Of a stretch of 64,000 nucleotides of DNA, positions 1 through 8,743 are shown piece by piece. The notes below the pieces were generated by a model. It was not told the DNA's origin. It did not search any database and worked only from the letters and a program-made list of their open reading frames with translations. Each line of letters opens with the position of its first letter. Within the stretch, counting starts at the first letter, position 1. The stretch covers positions 1 through 64,000 of the forward strand of contig NZ_VPFD01000012.1 of NCBI RefSeq assembly GCF_008014745.1, written 5' to 3'. The stretch comes from Massilia arenae (lineage in GTDB: Bacteria > Pseudomonadota > Gammaproteobacteria > Burkholderiales > Burkholderiaceae_D). The position numbers and the translations under genes are program-made.

Positions 1-123
1 AGCGTCGATATCGAGAGGACTTGGCACTCAAACAGGGATGCCTATTCTGATGGAAAAATCAAGAAGATTATTCCGGACAGCAGTGCGCCTGCGCGGGAAC
101 GACGTACTGGGGCAACTCCCCCG
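1..123. other. left edge, no gene recognised
   Basis: This short stretch lies downstream of the minus-strand NADH dehydrogenase. One forward frame is open from the first base, but the peptide resembles nothing known and it continues only as the antisense shadow of the dehydrogenase gene. No terminator hairpin with a T-run was seen. Confidence 0.5.
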
Positions 124-1425
124 TCAGTGCAGCTTGACCAGCGGCGTACTACGCCGGATCAGGAAGCGCGCCACCGCCAGCAGCGCGGTGCGGGTAATGC
201 CCATCACCGCCCGGTGGTGCATCAGGTGCAGGCTGGCGTACATCGTGCGCGCCACCGCGCCCTGCACGAACCAGCTGGCCCCGCGCAGCGAACCCATCAG
301 GCTGCCGACGCTGGTGCTCTGCCCCACCGAGACCAGCGAACCGTAGTCGCGGTACTCATACGGCGTGTCCTGCGGCGCCTGGCCCTTGTCCATGCGCAGG
401 AAGGCCGTCACCAGGTAATCGGCCTGCTGGTGCGCGGCCTGGGCGCGCGGCGGCACCGGTGCGCCATTGCCGTCGATGCAGACGGCGCAGTCGCCCAGCG
501 CCCAGATATTCGGCACGCCTTTGACACGCAGATTGGCGTCGACGTCGAGCCCGCCGCCGCGCGCGGTCGGCAAGCCCAGGGTGGCCAGCAGTTCGGGCGC
601 GCGGATGCCGGCGGCCCATACGCACAGGTCGGCCGGATACACATTGCCCTTGCCGTCGATGACCTTGTCGGCCTCGATCGCGGTGACGCGGCAGTCGGCC
701 ACCACATTGATGCCGCGCTTGCCGAGCAGGTCGTGCGCCGCGTTCGACACCCGTTCCGGCAGCGGCGCCAGGATGCGCGGCGCGCCTTCGAGGATGGTGA
801 TGCGCACGTCGCGCTTGACGTCCATGCGTGCGAAGCCATAGCGCGCATAGGCGCCCGAGGCTTCGCGCAGCTCGGCGGCCAGCTCGACGCCGGTGGCGCC
901 GCCGCCGATGATGACCACGTCCAGGCCGGTTTCCTTGCCTTCTTCGCGCTGCTGTTCGACCGCCAGCATCAGGCGCAGCATGCGCAGGCGGAAGCGCTCG
1001 GCGTCCTCGGTCGCGTTGAGCGAGATCGAGTGCTCTTCGGCGCCCGGGACGCCGAAATAATTCGAGGTGCTGCCGATCGCCATCACCAGCGAGCCATAGC
1101 CCAGGCGCCGCACGGGCAGCACTTCTTCATTGTCGCTGGCGGCGCGCACGGCGCCGATCTCGATCGCCTGGCCGGCGGCATCGAGCCCCGTCATCGGGCC
1201 CAGCACGAAATTGAATCCATTGTCGTGGGCCAGCATGGCGTACGACAGTCCTTCCTGGTGGATGTCCAGGGTGCCGGCCGCGACTTCGTGCAGCGACGGC
1301 TTCCAGATATGATAAAGGCGGCTGTCGACCAGCGTCACCTTGGATGGGCCCAGTTTGCGGCCCAGTTTGCAGGCCAGCTCGAGTCCGCCGGCGCCGCCAC
1401 CCACGATCACGATATCGCTACGCAA
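124..1425 (-). CDS. ndh: type II NADH dehydrogenase (NAD(P)/FAD-dependent oxidoreductase)
   Basis: 433 residues, the usual length for non-proton-pumping NADH:quinone oxidoreductases, which pass electrons from NADH through FAD to quinone at the inner face of the membrane. The N-terminus has the FAD dinucleotide fold (IVIVGGGAGGLELA, residues 5-18). A second glycine-rich fold for NADH (VVIIGGGATGVELA) lies near residue 172, and WALGDCA near 305 is the second FAD contact. The C-terminal ~60 residues are hydrophobic and basic, as in the membrane anchor of this family. The start is TTG, chosen because a perfect AAGGAGG lies four bases upstream and no in-frame ATG fits. It lies 105 bp downstream of the LytTR regulator on the same strand. 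Confidence 0.88.
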   Translation of the reverse strand: MRSDIVIVGGGAGGLELACKLGRKLGPSKVTLVDSRLYHIWKPSLHEVAAGTLDIHQEGLSYAMLAHDNGFNFVLGPMTGLDAAGQAIEIGAVRAASDNEEVLPVRRLGYGSLVMAIGSTSNYFGVPGAEEHSISLNATEDAERFRLRMLRLMLAVEQQREEGKETGLDVVIIGGGATGVELAAELREASGAYARYGFARMDVKRDVRITILEGAPRILAPLPERVSNAAHDLLGKRGINVVADCRVTAIEADKVIDGKGNVYPADLCVWAAGIRAPELLATLGLPTARGGGLDVDANLRVKGVPNIWALGDCAVCIDGNGAPVPPRAQAAHQQADYLVTAFLRMDKGQAPQDTPYEYRDYGSLVSVGQSTSVGSLMGSLRGASWFVQGAVARTMYASLHLMHHRAVMGITRTALLAVARFLIRRSTPLVKLH

Positions 1426-1429
1426 GTTG

Positions 1430-1436
1430 CCTCCTT
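1430..1436 (-). promoter_or_regulatory. Shine-Dalgarno that fixes a TTG start for ndh
   Basis: AAGGAGG on the minus strand, four bases before TTG at 1425-1423. The nearest upstream GTG is out of frame, so this site decides the start. Confidence 0.7.
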
Positions 1437-1530
1437 CACAATGCCCTGCCCGGCAACGGCGCCGGGTCCTCGGACAATGTCGATTTTACTATGGCGGCGT
1501 GAATAACGTTGCGCGTGTCAATATTGTTGA

Positions 1531-2313
1531 CTACATATTACGGAACAAGCCCATGAACGACTGACTGACAGTCAGCGTCTCGGGCCGGTTCCTGAGCCGG
1601 ATCGTGCCGCGCCCGCTTTCGTCGCGCGCCACGCCCGCCACCGCGCGCAGGTTGACGATGGTCGAGCGGTGCACCTGCTTGAACATGGTCGGGTCGAGCA
1701 CCTCGAGCAGGTCGCGGATGGGTTTGCGCAGCAGCGACTCCCCCTCGGCCGTCATCACCACCGTGTACTTGGAATCGGCCTGAAAATACGACACGTCGTC
1801 GACCAGAATCAGGCGCGTCTCGTTGCCGCGACTCGCCGTCAGCCACACCAGCGGCTGCGCGCGCGGCGCCGGCGGCGCCACCACCTGCAGCCGCGCCAGC
1901 AGCTCGGCCAGTTGGGCGGCGTCGACGCCGCCGCGCGCCAGCCGCTCGCGCACCCGCGCCACGGTAGCGTTCAGGCGCTCGCGCGCCACCGGCTTGAGCA
2001 GGTAATCAACCGCGCCGCGATCGAAGGCGTCGAGCGCATACTGGTCGTAGGCGGTGACGAACACGATTTCGGTACGCAGGCCCGCCGCCAGCATGTTGGA
2101 CGCGACTTCCAGGCCCGACAGCCCCGGCATGCGGATGTCGAGGAAGGCGACCGCGGGCCGGTGGGTCTCGATGGCTTCCAGCGCGCTGCCGCCGTCCTCG
2201 CAGACGGCGACGATCTCCAGCCCGGGCCAGGCCTCGAGCAGCAACTTGACCAGTTCGTCGCGCAGCAGCGCTTCGTCTTCGGCAACCACGCAGGTGACGG
2301 AATCAGGCGGCAT
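1531..2313 (-). CDS. LytTR-family response regulator
   Basis: 260 residues. The receiver domain spans residues 8-125: acidic pocket EDE at 12-14, phospho-acceptor Asp59 in FLDIRMPGLSG, the conserved T/AYDQYALDAF and the KPV motif. The C-terminal half (about 160-258) is a LytTR DNA-binding domain (VDDVSYFQADSKYTVV, FKQVHRSTIVNL). The start MPPDS was preferred over a longer frame because upstream residues are low-complexity Ala/Pro sequence that shadows the kinase gene. It overlaps the kinase stop by 11 bp, so the two are translationally coupled and form an AlgR/LytT-type cytoplasmic regulator pair. Targets cannot be told from sequence. Confidence 0.9.
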   Translation of the reverse strand: MPPDSVTCVVAEDEALLRDELVKLLLEAWPGLEIVAVCEDGGSALEAIETHRPAVAFLDIRMPGLSGLEVASNMLAAGLRTEIVFVTAYDQYALDAFDRGAVDYLLKPVARERLNATVARVRERLARGGVDAAQLAELLARLQVVAPPAPRAQPLVWLTASRGNETRLILVDDVSYFQADSKYTVVMTAEGESLLRKPIRDLLEVLDPTMFKQVHRSTIVNLRAVAGVARDESGRGTIRLRNRPETLTVSQSFMGLFRNM

Positions 2314-3583
2314 GGCGGCCTCCCGCTCCTTGCAGCGCCAGCGGCACCGTGATGGTCGCCGCCACCCCGCTCGGGAAGTTGGCGACGATGGCGAAGCTGG
2401 CGCCATTGCCGTAGGCCAGGCGCAGGCGCTCGCGCACATTGCGCAGGCCGATGCCGGTGCCGGCGCCTTCGCTCGAGAAGCCGCGGCCATCGTCGGCGAC
2501 AGTCACGGCCACCGCCTGCGCATGTTCACCGCCCACCGCCCGCGCCAGGATCCAGACGGTGCCGCCGCCCGGTTTCGGCTCCAGCCCGTGCTTGATCGCG
2601 TTCTCGACCAGGGTCTGCAGCATCATCGGCGGGAACACCAGCCGGCGCAGCTCGTCCGGCACGTCGACCTGCAGCGCCAGGCGCGGCCCCATGCGGATGG
2701 CCAGGATGTCGAGGTAGGCGCGCGCCCTTTCCAGCTCTTCGCCCAGCGTCGACGGCGCATCCTCGGTGCGAGGCAACGAGTGGCGCAGATACTGGATCAG
2801 GTTGCCCAGCATGGCGTCGGCGCGCGCCGGGTCGCTGCGGGTGAGCACCTGGGCGCTGGCCAGCGTGTTGTACAAAAAGTGCGGTTCGACCTGGGCGTGC
2901 AGCAGGTTCAGGCGCGCCACCGTGAGTTCCTTCTCGGTCACGCTCTCGCGCACCTGATTCGCTTCGGCGCGGCGCCGCTCGGCGATGCGGCGTGCGATGG
3001 CGCGCACCACGGCCTCGGCGTTCTCGAGGTTGGTGCCGTGGTCGACCAGGAACCAGTCGGTCCAGGCCGGCGCCTCCGGCTCGCAGATCAGGGTGACGCT
3101 GCCGGCCACGTCGCCATTGGGCGTCACCGTCGCCAGGATCTGGTTGCGCCGGTTACCAAAGGCTTCCAGGCCCCACAGCTGGGATGCCTCCTTGCCATAG
3201 GGGTCGATGCGCGCGACCTTGGCCCGCACCTGCAGGCTGTCGCGTGCGCTGTCGACGACGGTGGCGCCGGGCAGTTCGCGGATGGCGGCGTCGATCATGT
3301 CGAAGGCCTCGCCCGCTTCGAGCGGAATCTCGATCTGGCGCCGCTGGCGGTTCGACAGGGTGCTGGCGTCCAGGCGGCCAGTCACCAGGCGCACCCGGCG
3401 CATATGCGAGAACACTTCCAGCAGCACCCAGCCGCACAGGGCGAAGCCGAACAGCGGACCGATGGGTCCGAGGTCGATGTCGACCCGATCGAGCCAGGTC
3501 TCATTCAGGGTGATGACCAGGGCGAGATAAACCGCCAGCCAGGCCAGCAACAGGCGGAATACGTGGAACAGGCTTGCAAACAT
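2303..3583 (-). CDS. LytS/AlgZ-type sensor histidine kinase
   Basis: 426 residues. Two N-terminal membrane segments (about 5-27 and 42-62) precede a ~130-residue region that resembles no named sensor domain. A His_kinase domain follows with VEPHFLYNTLAS, whose His is the phosphorylation site, then a HATPase with the N box (LVENAIKHGL) and G boxes (DDGRGF, GTGIGLRNVRERL). The start MFASLF was chosen because an upstream Met would add a non-membrane leader lacking a ribosome site. It sits directly upstream of, and overlaps, the LytTR regulator, which is its obvious partner. No ligand-binding domain is recognisable. Confidence 0.88.
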   Translation of the reverse strand: MFASLFHVFRLLLAWLAVYLALVITLNETWLDRVDIDLGPIGPLFGFALCGWVLLEVFSHMRRVRLVTGRLDASTLSNRQRRQIEIPLEAGEAFDMIDAAIRELPGATVVDSARDSLQVRAKVARIDPYGKEASQLWGLEAFGNRRNQILATVTPNGDVAGSVTLICEPEAPAWTDWFLVDHGTNLENAEAVVRAIARRIAERRRAEANQVRESVTEKELTVARLNLLHAQVEPHFLYNTLASAQVLTRSDPARADAMLGNLIQYLRHSLPRTEDAPSTLGEELERARAYLDILAIRMGPRLALQVDVPDELRRLVFPPMMLQTLVENAIKHGLEPKPGGGTVWILARAVGGEHAQAVAVTVADDGRGFSSEGAGTGIGLRNVRERLRLAYGNGASFAIVANFPSGVAATITVPLALQGAGGRHAA

Positions 3584-3817
3584 GATGTGCTTTCGGATGG
3601 TGAGAATGGGGCCAGCATAGACAAACCATTCCTTGCAAGACAGCATTATGCGACGGAGTCGGGCCTGGGCCGACGAAATCGGGGCCGGGCGGCATGGAGC
3701 CGCTACGCGCTTGGACGAAAAGACTGTCGCTTTCTACCTTTCATTACAATTTTCCGACATGCCCTACCCCACCCCTGCCCGCTACAATCTCGCCTTTCCG
3801 ATCAAAGGGTTTTACAG

Positions 3818-4495
3818 ATGGTACTGAAACGCATCGTTGTCGCGCTGGCCGCCACGCTGGCCGCCGCTTCCGCCCACGCCGAGATCGGCGCCGCCGTCAC
3901 CGCCACGCTGGGCACTACCGGCGCCGGCGTGCACCTGGTCGTGCCCATGGAGAGCAATCTCAACGGTCGTTTCGGCATCAATTACCTCAAGCACGATTTC
4001 GACAAGCGCACCGGCGGCATCAACTACGACGCCAAGGGCAAGCTGCAGACCTTCGACGTGCTGTTCGACTGGTATGTGATCGCCAACAGCCCGTTCCGGC
4101 TGACCGGCGGCATCCTCTACAACGGCAACGAGATCAAGGGCCGCGGCCGTCCGAATGCCAACGGCCAGTACCTGATCAATGGCCGCGGCTATACCGCGGC
4201 CGACGTCGGCAACCTGGACGCGAACGTCGATTTCCAGAAGGCCGCGCCGTATATCGGCATCGGTTGGGGCAACGCCCTCACCCCGAACCAGCGCTGGAAC
4301 TTCAGCGCCGACCTCGGCACCTTCTACCAGGGCAAGGCGCACGTGAACCTGGTCAGCCGCGGCTGCACCAGCTCGCGCGTGACCTGCACCGTGCTGGCGA
4401 CCGACGTCGCGCACGAAGAAGCGCGCCTGAGCGAAGAACTGTCGGACTACAAGTTCTTCCCGGTGCTGCGCGCCAGCGTCTCTTACAGCTTTTGA
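3818..4495 (+). CDS. small outer-membrane beta-barrel protein
   Basis: 225 residues with a Sec signal peptide ending at SAHA (about residue 20). The mature part is rich in alternating hydrophobic strands (VHLVVPME, GRFGINYLKHDF, FDVLFDWYVI, FRLTGGILYNG, PYIGIGWGN, FSADLGTFYQG) and ends in VSYSF, the terminal Phe typical of BAM substrates. Size suggests an eight- to ten-stranded barrel. It resembles uncharacterised barrels annotated near OmpW but no specific transport role can be assigned. Two cysteines in the loop SRGCTSSRVTC could form a disulfide. TACAAT at 3783-3788 is a plausible -10 element. It is divergent from the LytS gene, separated by 234 bp. Confidence 0.72.
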   Translation: MVLKRIVVALAATLAAASAHAEIGAAVTATLGTTGAGVHLVVPMESNLNGRFGINYLKHDFDKRTGGINYDAKGKLQTFDVLFDWYVIANSPFRLTGGILYNGNEIKGRGRPNANGQYLINGRGYTAADVGNLDANVDFQKAAPYIGIGWGNALTPNQRWNFSADLGTFYQGKAHVNLVSRGCTSSRVTCTVLATDVAHEEARLSEELSDYKFFPVLRASVSYSF

Positions 4496-4596
4496 GCGGC
4501 AGCCGATGGGGTAGTTTGCGCGCTTATGCAGGGCGGTTTGCATCAGCATGTTCGATGCTGAACAATGCAGGTTGATCATTAAGCCGCCGAGTTCCC

Positions 4597-5058
4597 ATGA
4601 CCGCGTTCAAATATGGATTTTTCCTGGCTGTTTCACTGAGCTGCCACGCTGTTCAGGCCGCCCCAATGCAGGAGGCAGCGCCGCAAGCGCCAGCTGCCCA
4701 GCTTTCCGCGCAGGATGAGCGGCTGATCAGGATCCAGGCGCGCAAGGATATCGTGGACGAGTTCATCTCGGTTTGCGGCAAGATGTATCCGGCGACGCGG
4801 GACGAGATGCAGAAGCCGCATGATGCCTGGGTTCAGGCCCAGAAGCAGGATCTGGACAAGGCGGCGATTGTCATGCTGACCCACACCAGCCGCGAGGACG
4901 CGAAACTAGCGACCCGGCTGCTGGGCGAAGAGCATCAGAAGCTGCAGGGGTGGGCACGGAACGACCTGGGCATGCTGCGCGACGCCCCGCCGAAGGCAAG
5001 CGACTGCCTCAATCTGGCGAACAAATTGGACATGCTGCCTTCCTATCCACAGCCATGA
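4597..5058 (+). CDS. secreted hypothetical protein, paralogue of the next gene
   Basis: 153 residues: a Sec signal peptide (cleavage near VQAAP, residue 22), then a ~115-residue helical domain with two conserved cysteines (SVCGKMYP and SDCLNL). The domain is clearly homologous to the C-terminal half of the following gene: SAQDERLIRIQARKD matches SAHEERLVRIMARKD, and LDKAAIVML matches LDRAAIVML. The family is not recognised. The signal peptides of the two also match, and the bases just before both start codons are similar, so this is a tandem duplication. This copy lacks the thioredoxin-like segment of its neighbour. Confidence 0.7.
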   Translation: MTAFKYGFFLAVSLSCHAVQAAPMQEAAPQAPAAQLSAQDERLIRIQARKDIVDEFISVCGKMYPATRDEMQKPHDAWVQAQKQDLDKAAIVMLTHTSREDAKLATRLLGEEHQKLQGWARNDLGMLRDAPPKASDCLNLANKLDMLPSYPQP

Positions 5059-5221
5059 TTGAACAAGAATGATTGACGAGAACAGCTGAGTCGGACGTGG
5101 TCGTGATCGTCTACCGCTCGTCGATCATTAGGGCTGACTTTGCCTTTTCATGCACAGCGATTTGCGAAGTCATTCGCATTGCCAGACAATCCGGATTGTC
5201 CATGAAGCCAGCGAAGTTCCA

Positions 5222-6058
5222 ATGACCGCTTTTAACTCTGCACTACTTCTGGCAGTCCTGCTCACATCCCATGCCGTCCAGGCAGCCCCGGTGAAGGATC
5301 TGAAACCGCAGGAACTGGCCGCCTACCTGGCTGCGCATGAGACCGTGGTGGTCCAGTTCACTTCCGCCGATCGGAAATGCAGATACTGTCCTGGCGCTGC
5401 GGACGCGTACGCGCGTGCGGTCGCGCCTGCCAAGGATCCGAGTGTGAAGTTCGCCCGCGTCCAGTGGCCGGTCTGGCACCAATTCCCCGATTTCGGAAAG
5501 GTCGAGAAACCTTTCGGGCTGCCCGAGCAGCTGATCTATTCAAAGGGTGAAGTCATCGGCAGTGTCAACGGCAAACCCGGCGATGCGAGGGTCTTTTTGG
5601 CGAAGGTCCAGCAGGCCCGCGACAATCCGATGAACTCCAAGGACCGCCAGCGGGCATACATGCTCGCGGCGCAGGAGCCGGCGAAGCCGATGTCGGCACA
5701 CGAGGAGCGGCTCGTGCGCATCATGGCGCGCAAGGATTTGCTGACCGAATTCCTGTCGATCTGTGAGCAGCGCTTCCCCAAAGTGCGCAGCAAGGTAAGG
5801 AAGGCCCACCGCGACTGGGTGCAATCGCAGGAAAAGGACCTGGACCGCGCCGCCATCGTCATGCTGGCACGCAGCAACCACGAGGATGCGAAGCTGACGC
5901 TCTCGCTCGCGGACGAAGAGAACGGCAAACTTCAGACCTGGGTGACGGGGGATCTGGCGATCTTGCCCAGGAAGTCACCGGAAGCCGGGGACTGCCTGAA
6001 ATTGGCAAATAGTCCCGGCTCGCTGCCTCCGATTACCCAGACCGAAATGATGCAATAA
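5222..6058 (+). CDS. secreted thioredoxin-like protein with shared C-terminal domain
   Basis: 278 residues. The start MTAFNS was chosen to match the paralogue upstream and to begin the signal peptide (VQAAP). Residues about 25-125 look like a thioredoxin fold: VVVQFTSADRKCRYCPGA carries a CRYC pair at the expected active-site position, followed by KFARVQWPVW and EQLIYSKGEVIGSVNG, the cis-Pro/beta-strand region. Residues about 160-275 are the same domain as the upstream protein, with the two cysteines kept (SICEQRFP, GDCLKL). A periplasmic thiol role is suggested by the CxxC but untested; the C-terminal domain is of unknown function. Confidence 0.7.
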   Translation: MTAFNSALLLAVLLTSHAVQAAPVKDLKPQELAAYLAAHETVVVQFTSADRKCRYCPGAADAYARAVAPAKDPSVKFARVQWPVWHQFPDFGKVEKPFGLPEQLIYSKGEVIGSVNGKPGDARVFLAKVQQARDNPMNSKDRQRAYMLAAQEPAKPMSAHEERLVRIMARKDLLTEFLSICEQRFPKVRSKVRKAHRDWVQSQEKDLDRAAIVMLARSNHEDAKLTLSLADEENGKLQTWVTGDLAILPRKSPEAGDCLKLANSPGSLPPITQTEMMQ

Positions 6059-6128
6059 CTCGGTCGGCGCATCCTTGTCGCGCGAGCGATCTCAGAATTA
6101 AGCACGGCCGAACAGATGAGCAAAAAAA

Positions 6129-7382
6129 TCAGGACATCGATTTGCTTTCGGATTCATCTGCAAGTCCGCCGAGGAACGGAGTGTAGTGCACCGTCAGCCG
6201 GGCAGGCGGAATCTGCAGCCAGTCGTTCAGCAACATGGTAAGCGTACGCGCTAACTCGGCGTCAGCAACGTGCCACTCGATAGGCTGAGATGCCCTTGCA
6301 TGGTCGAGCGCCGCGAGCTGCTGCCGCGCCTGGGCGACGAAGAACAGGCCACCAATCAGCGGCGCGTCGTCGCGCATGTGCGGAAGCAGATTGAACGGAT
6401 AGCCTCCCAAGATCCTCTTGAACAGCCGCGCATAGAGCAGGACTCCGCGCTCGGCATCGTAGCCGTCGAACACGGTGAATGCAACTGCATATCCGCGGTC
6501 CGCCGGTGCGCTCGTCACCTGCTCAAGGTAGGCCTGCTCTTCCGCATCGAGCGGCAATCCGGCCAGCACATGCCGTTCGTTGAGATGGAATTGGTCGAAG
6601 ACAGCCTGCATGGCCGCCCCTTGCGCGACCTGAACCTGATTGTGGGACTCGGGCACCGCGTCGCCCAGGCACAGGAGGATGCGGTCGTCGTCCAGCCGCG
6701 TGGCGGCGTATGGAAGCGTCTCCGGCAGACAGGGCACGATGAGCGGGTGACGCAGATAGTTGAACCAGCCTGCCCGCACCATGCGCGGGATCTCGTGATT
6801 ACTGACAGCAGCCCTGTAAAAATCAGCCGGCCAGACTTCCAGATTGTCCGGGTCCCAGGACTGGATCGCTACCTCGACGATTGCACGCATGGCTTGCCCA
6901 TTCAGGAAAGCCTGCTCCCCTGGTGGGAAGTTCATGGACACCCGCGAGGAAGCATTGTCCTCACCAAGGTAGAAACTCAGCTCGACCGGTTCGGGGCGCG
7001 AATATTCCATACCACCGCGGGATTTGGCGCCGGCAGAAAACAGAGAGAACGTGAAGCCAAACCGCGCGGTCGACGCATCGGTCAGGTTACCGTCCGCATC
7101 GAGTGCACTGACTTCGTGGCGATATTTTTTCTTGGGCTTATCAGCGGCGCGCAGCGTTTCGGACAAATTACCGAGGTCGTGCCGCAGCGGCTCGAACCGC
7201 TTCTTTCCAAGTACGTCCCAGTACGTGAGCTCAGGATGCACTTCTTTCAGTGCCAGCAGAAAGCTGCGCACCGCCTCCACGGCCTGCCCAAAATTGAAAC
7301 GCCGGTTATAGACACGGAGAAACATTTTAACCGTTTGCACGAACACTCCAACCGAATTATCGAGCTTGAATGAGATGGCCAA
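6129..7382 (-). CDS. uncharacterised protein, possibly Imm52-like immunity protein
   Basis: 417 residues, soluble, no signal peptide or membrane segment. Not firmly recognised. The middle has an aromatic signature (SWDPDNLEVWPADFYRA, residues about 190-206, and GWFNYLRH) that recalls Imm52-type immunity proteins of polymorphic toxin loci. It is longer than those I know, so this is a weak guess. The start is TTG with no clear ribosome site; an in-frame ATG at 7325 is the alternative. It is the last gene of the minus-strand block that begins with the Hint-PoNe toxin and its immunity gene, which is the main reason to suspect an immunity or accessory role. Confidence 0.5.
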   Translation of the reverse strand: MAISFKLDNSVGVFVQTVKMFLRVYNRRFNFGQAVEAVRSFLLALKEVHPELTYWDVLGKKRFEPLRHDLGNLSETLRAADKPKKKYRHEVSALDADGNLTDASTARFGFTFSLFSAGAKSRGGMEYSRPEPVELSFYLGEDNASSRVSMNFPPGEQAFLNGQAMRAIVEVAIQSWDPDNLEVWPADFYRAAVSNHEIPRMVRAGWFNYLRHPLIVPCLPETLPYAATRLDDDRILLCLGDAVPESHNQVQVAQGAAMQAVFDQFHLNERHVLAGLPLDAEEQAYLEQVTSAPADRGYAVAFTVFDGYDAERGVLLYARLFKRILGGYPFNLLPHMRDDAPLIGGLFFVAQARQQLAALDHARASQPIEWHVADAELARTLTMLLNDWLQIPPARLTVHYTPFLGGLADESESKSMS

Positions 7383-7404
7383 GGAAGGATGGCGCTAGCG
7401 CCGA

Positions 7405-7914
7405 TCACCTGTTCTTTTTCACCCGCGCGATTTCAGAATGCAAAGCGCGAATATTCTTCTCGTGTGCCAGGGTTGTCTCTTGAAGACGCTTGAACTGCTC
7501 TGCGTCGAGCTTGGCGCGCATAGCGGGATCTTGCAGAACGCGGATCTTCGACTCGAGCGCCACATTTTCGGCGTGCATCTCTTGTTCAAGAATACTTAGC
7601 CGGTCGCGGTCGCGCTGTTGCTGCTCGCCAGCTGCGATCTGGTAGCCTGCAGCCGTGGCTCGAGCCGGCTCAGCGCTCTTCGGGATCGCCAGGGCTCTGC
7701 TTACCGGCCCTGACGCGTTGCCATCCTCGCTGCCAACGCCTGCCGTCGGCGCCGGCCTCGCCGCGCGCCGTCCCTGGATCACTTCCACGCCCTGGGCGTT
7801 GACATAGCGCGGCGCATCGATCGCCTGTGCCTGCACGAAGGCTGGCGAGATGCACAGCAGCATTGCGCACGACATCGCCACCCGGGTAAAACTGCCTGGA
7901 GCTCGCTTGATCAT
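7405..7914 (-). CDS. secreted coiled-coil hypothetical protein
   Basis: 169 residues: Sec signal peptide (cleavage near VQAQA, about residue 30), a short YVNAQGVEVIQGRRA segment, an Ala/Pro linker, and a charged C-terminal coiled coil (about 95-165, for example LEQEMHAENVALESKIRVL). No catalytic motif is seen. It follows the 202-residue secreted protein by 5 bp and is probably co-transcribed. Function unknown; a periplasmic scaffold is possible. Confidence 0.6.
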   Translation of the reverse strand: MIKRAPGSFTRVAMSCAMLLCISPAFVQAQAIDAPRYVNAQGVEVIQGRRAARPAPTAGVGSEDGNASGPVSRALAIPKSAEPARATAAGYQIAAGEQQQRDRDRLSILEQEMHAENVALESKIRVLQDPAMRAKLDAEQFKRLQETTLAHEKNIRALHSEIARVKKNR

Positions 7915-7919
7915 TTGAT

Positions 7920-8528
7920 TCAGCCTGCCGGTAGGTACTTGACATTGGTCCAGGCCCGGCGCAGCACCTCAGTCAGGTTGGGCAGCTTGCCCCTGGTGGT
8001 GTAAACGTTGAACACGACCGGGAACTTGCCGGGCGCCTGCCCGACGAACACCGAGACGTCCATCGCCACGCCGTCGGCCTTGCCTGTGAACCAGCCCTCG
8101 TAACCCTGGATGTCACCATACCGGGCTAGTCTGACCGGAATGGCGAGGCTGCGCTCGCGGCTCACGCCGAAGTTTTCGCTGGCGCGCCGGATCGCGGCGC
8201 CCGCCATCTGGTGCATTCCCTCCGCAGGCACCTTTTCTTCCGGCCAGCTTGCGTAGGTGATGACGGTTGGCGGGTGATAATTCGGCGGGCTTTCGGCCAC
8301 GAAGGTGGGGCGGCCGGTCTCGTTCGACAAGCGTGTTTCCCACGGCGGCTGGTTCTCCACCCAGACCTCGAGTCCGAGCTCCTGCACATGAAAGATCTGC
8401 ATGTGCCGCAGCTCGGGTGGCCTGCCATTCGTACCACGAGTCTGGGCACGGGCACCGGAAAATGGCAGCAGCCAGCCCAGCAGAAGTGCATGACTGCCCG
8501 CGAGCGCGAGACGGCGGCGCGGCCTCAT
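7920..8528 (-). CDS. secreted hypothetical protein
   Basis: 202 residues starting at MRPRRR, with an Arg-rich n-region, a hydrophobic stretch and a likely cleavage at ARAQT (residue 29). The mature protein is mixed alpha/beta with no recognisable catalytic motif (PTVITYASWPEEK, GYEGWFTGKADGVAMDVSVFVG, TEVLRRAWTNVKYLP). The chosen start overlaps the stop of the upstream small membrane protein as ATGA, indicating coupled translation. Family not recognised. A periplasmic companion of the neighbouring small membrane and coiled-coil proteins is the simplest reading. Confidence 0.6.
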   Translation of the reverse strand: MRPRRRLALAGSHALLLGWLLPFSGARAQTRGTNGRPPELRHMQIFHVQELGLEVWVENQPPWETRLSNETGRPTFVAESPPNYHPPTVITYASWPEEKVPAEGMHQMAGAAIRRASENFGVSRERSLAIPVRLARYGDIQGYEGWFTGKADGVAMDVSVFVGQAPGKFPVVFNVYTTRGKLPNLTEVLRRAWTNVKYLPAG

Positions 8529-8731
8529 TGCCCTCCCCCCGATCGCACGATCGCCCCGCCCATTCCCAGCAAGGTCAGGACGACGACGGCGAGTATGCTG
8601 TACCAGCGCCGGCTGCGAGTGAAAGCGAGCCGCCAGTCGAAACGGCTCGCCAGGAAGCATGCGACCCAGACCAGGACATAACTGACCAAGGCCCGGCCAA
8701 GCAGATTTCCAAGTACAAAGCTCAACGACAT
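8525..8731 (-). CDS. small two-helix membrane protein
   Basis: 68 residues with two hydrophobic segments (about 8-28 and 42-60) separated by a basic stretch (RFDWRLAFTRSRRW). No family recognised. It overlaps the next gene by 4 bp and follows the DUF1444-like gene by 12 bp, so it belongs to the same transcript. Confidence 0.6.
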   Translation of the reverse strand: MSLSFVLGNLLGRALVSYVLVWVACFLASRFDWRLAFTRSRRWYSILAVVVLTLLGMGGAIVRSGGGQ

Positions 8732-8743
8732 CCCGACTCCTCG

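Noticed and set aside
127..1506. 459-residue open frame on the plus strand
   Set aside because: Antisense to ndh; the peptide is Arg/His/Gln-rich low-complexity sequence typical of high-GC shadows.
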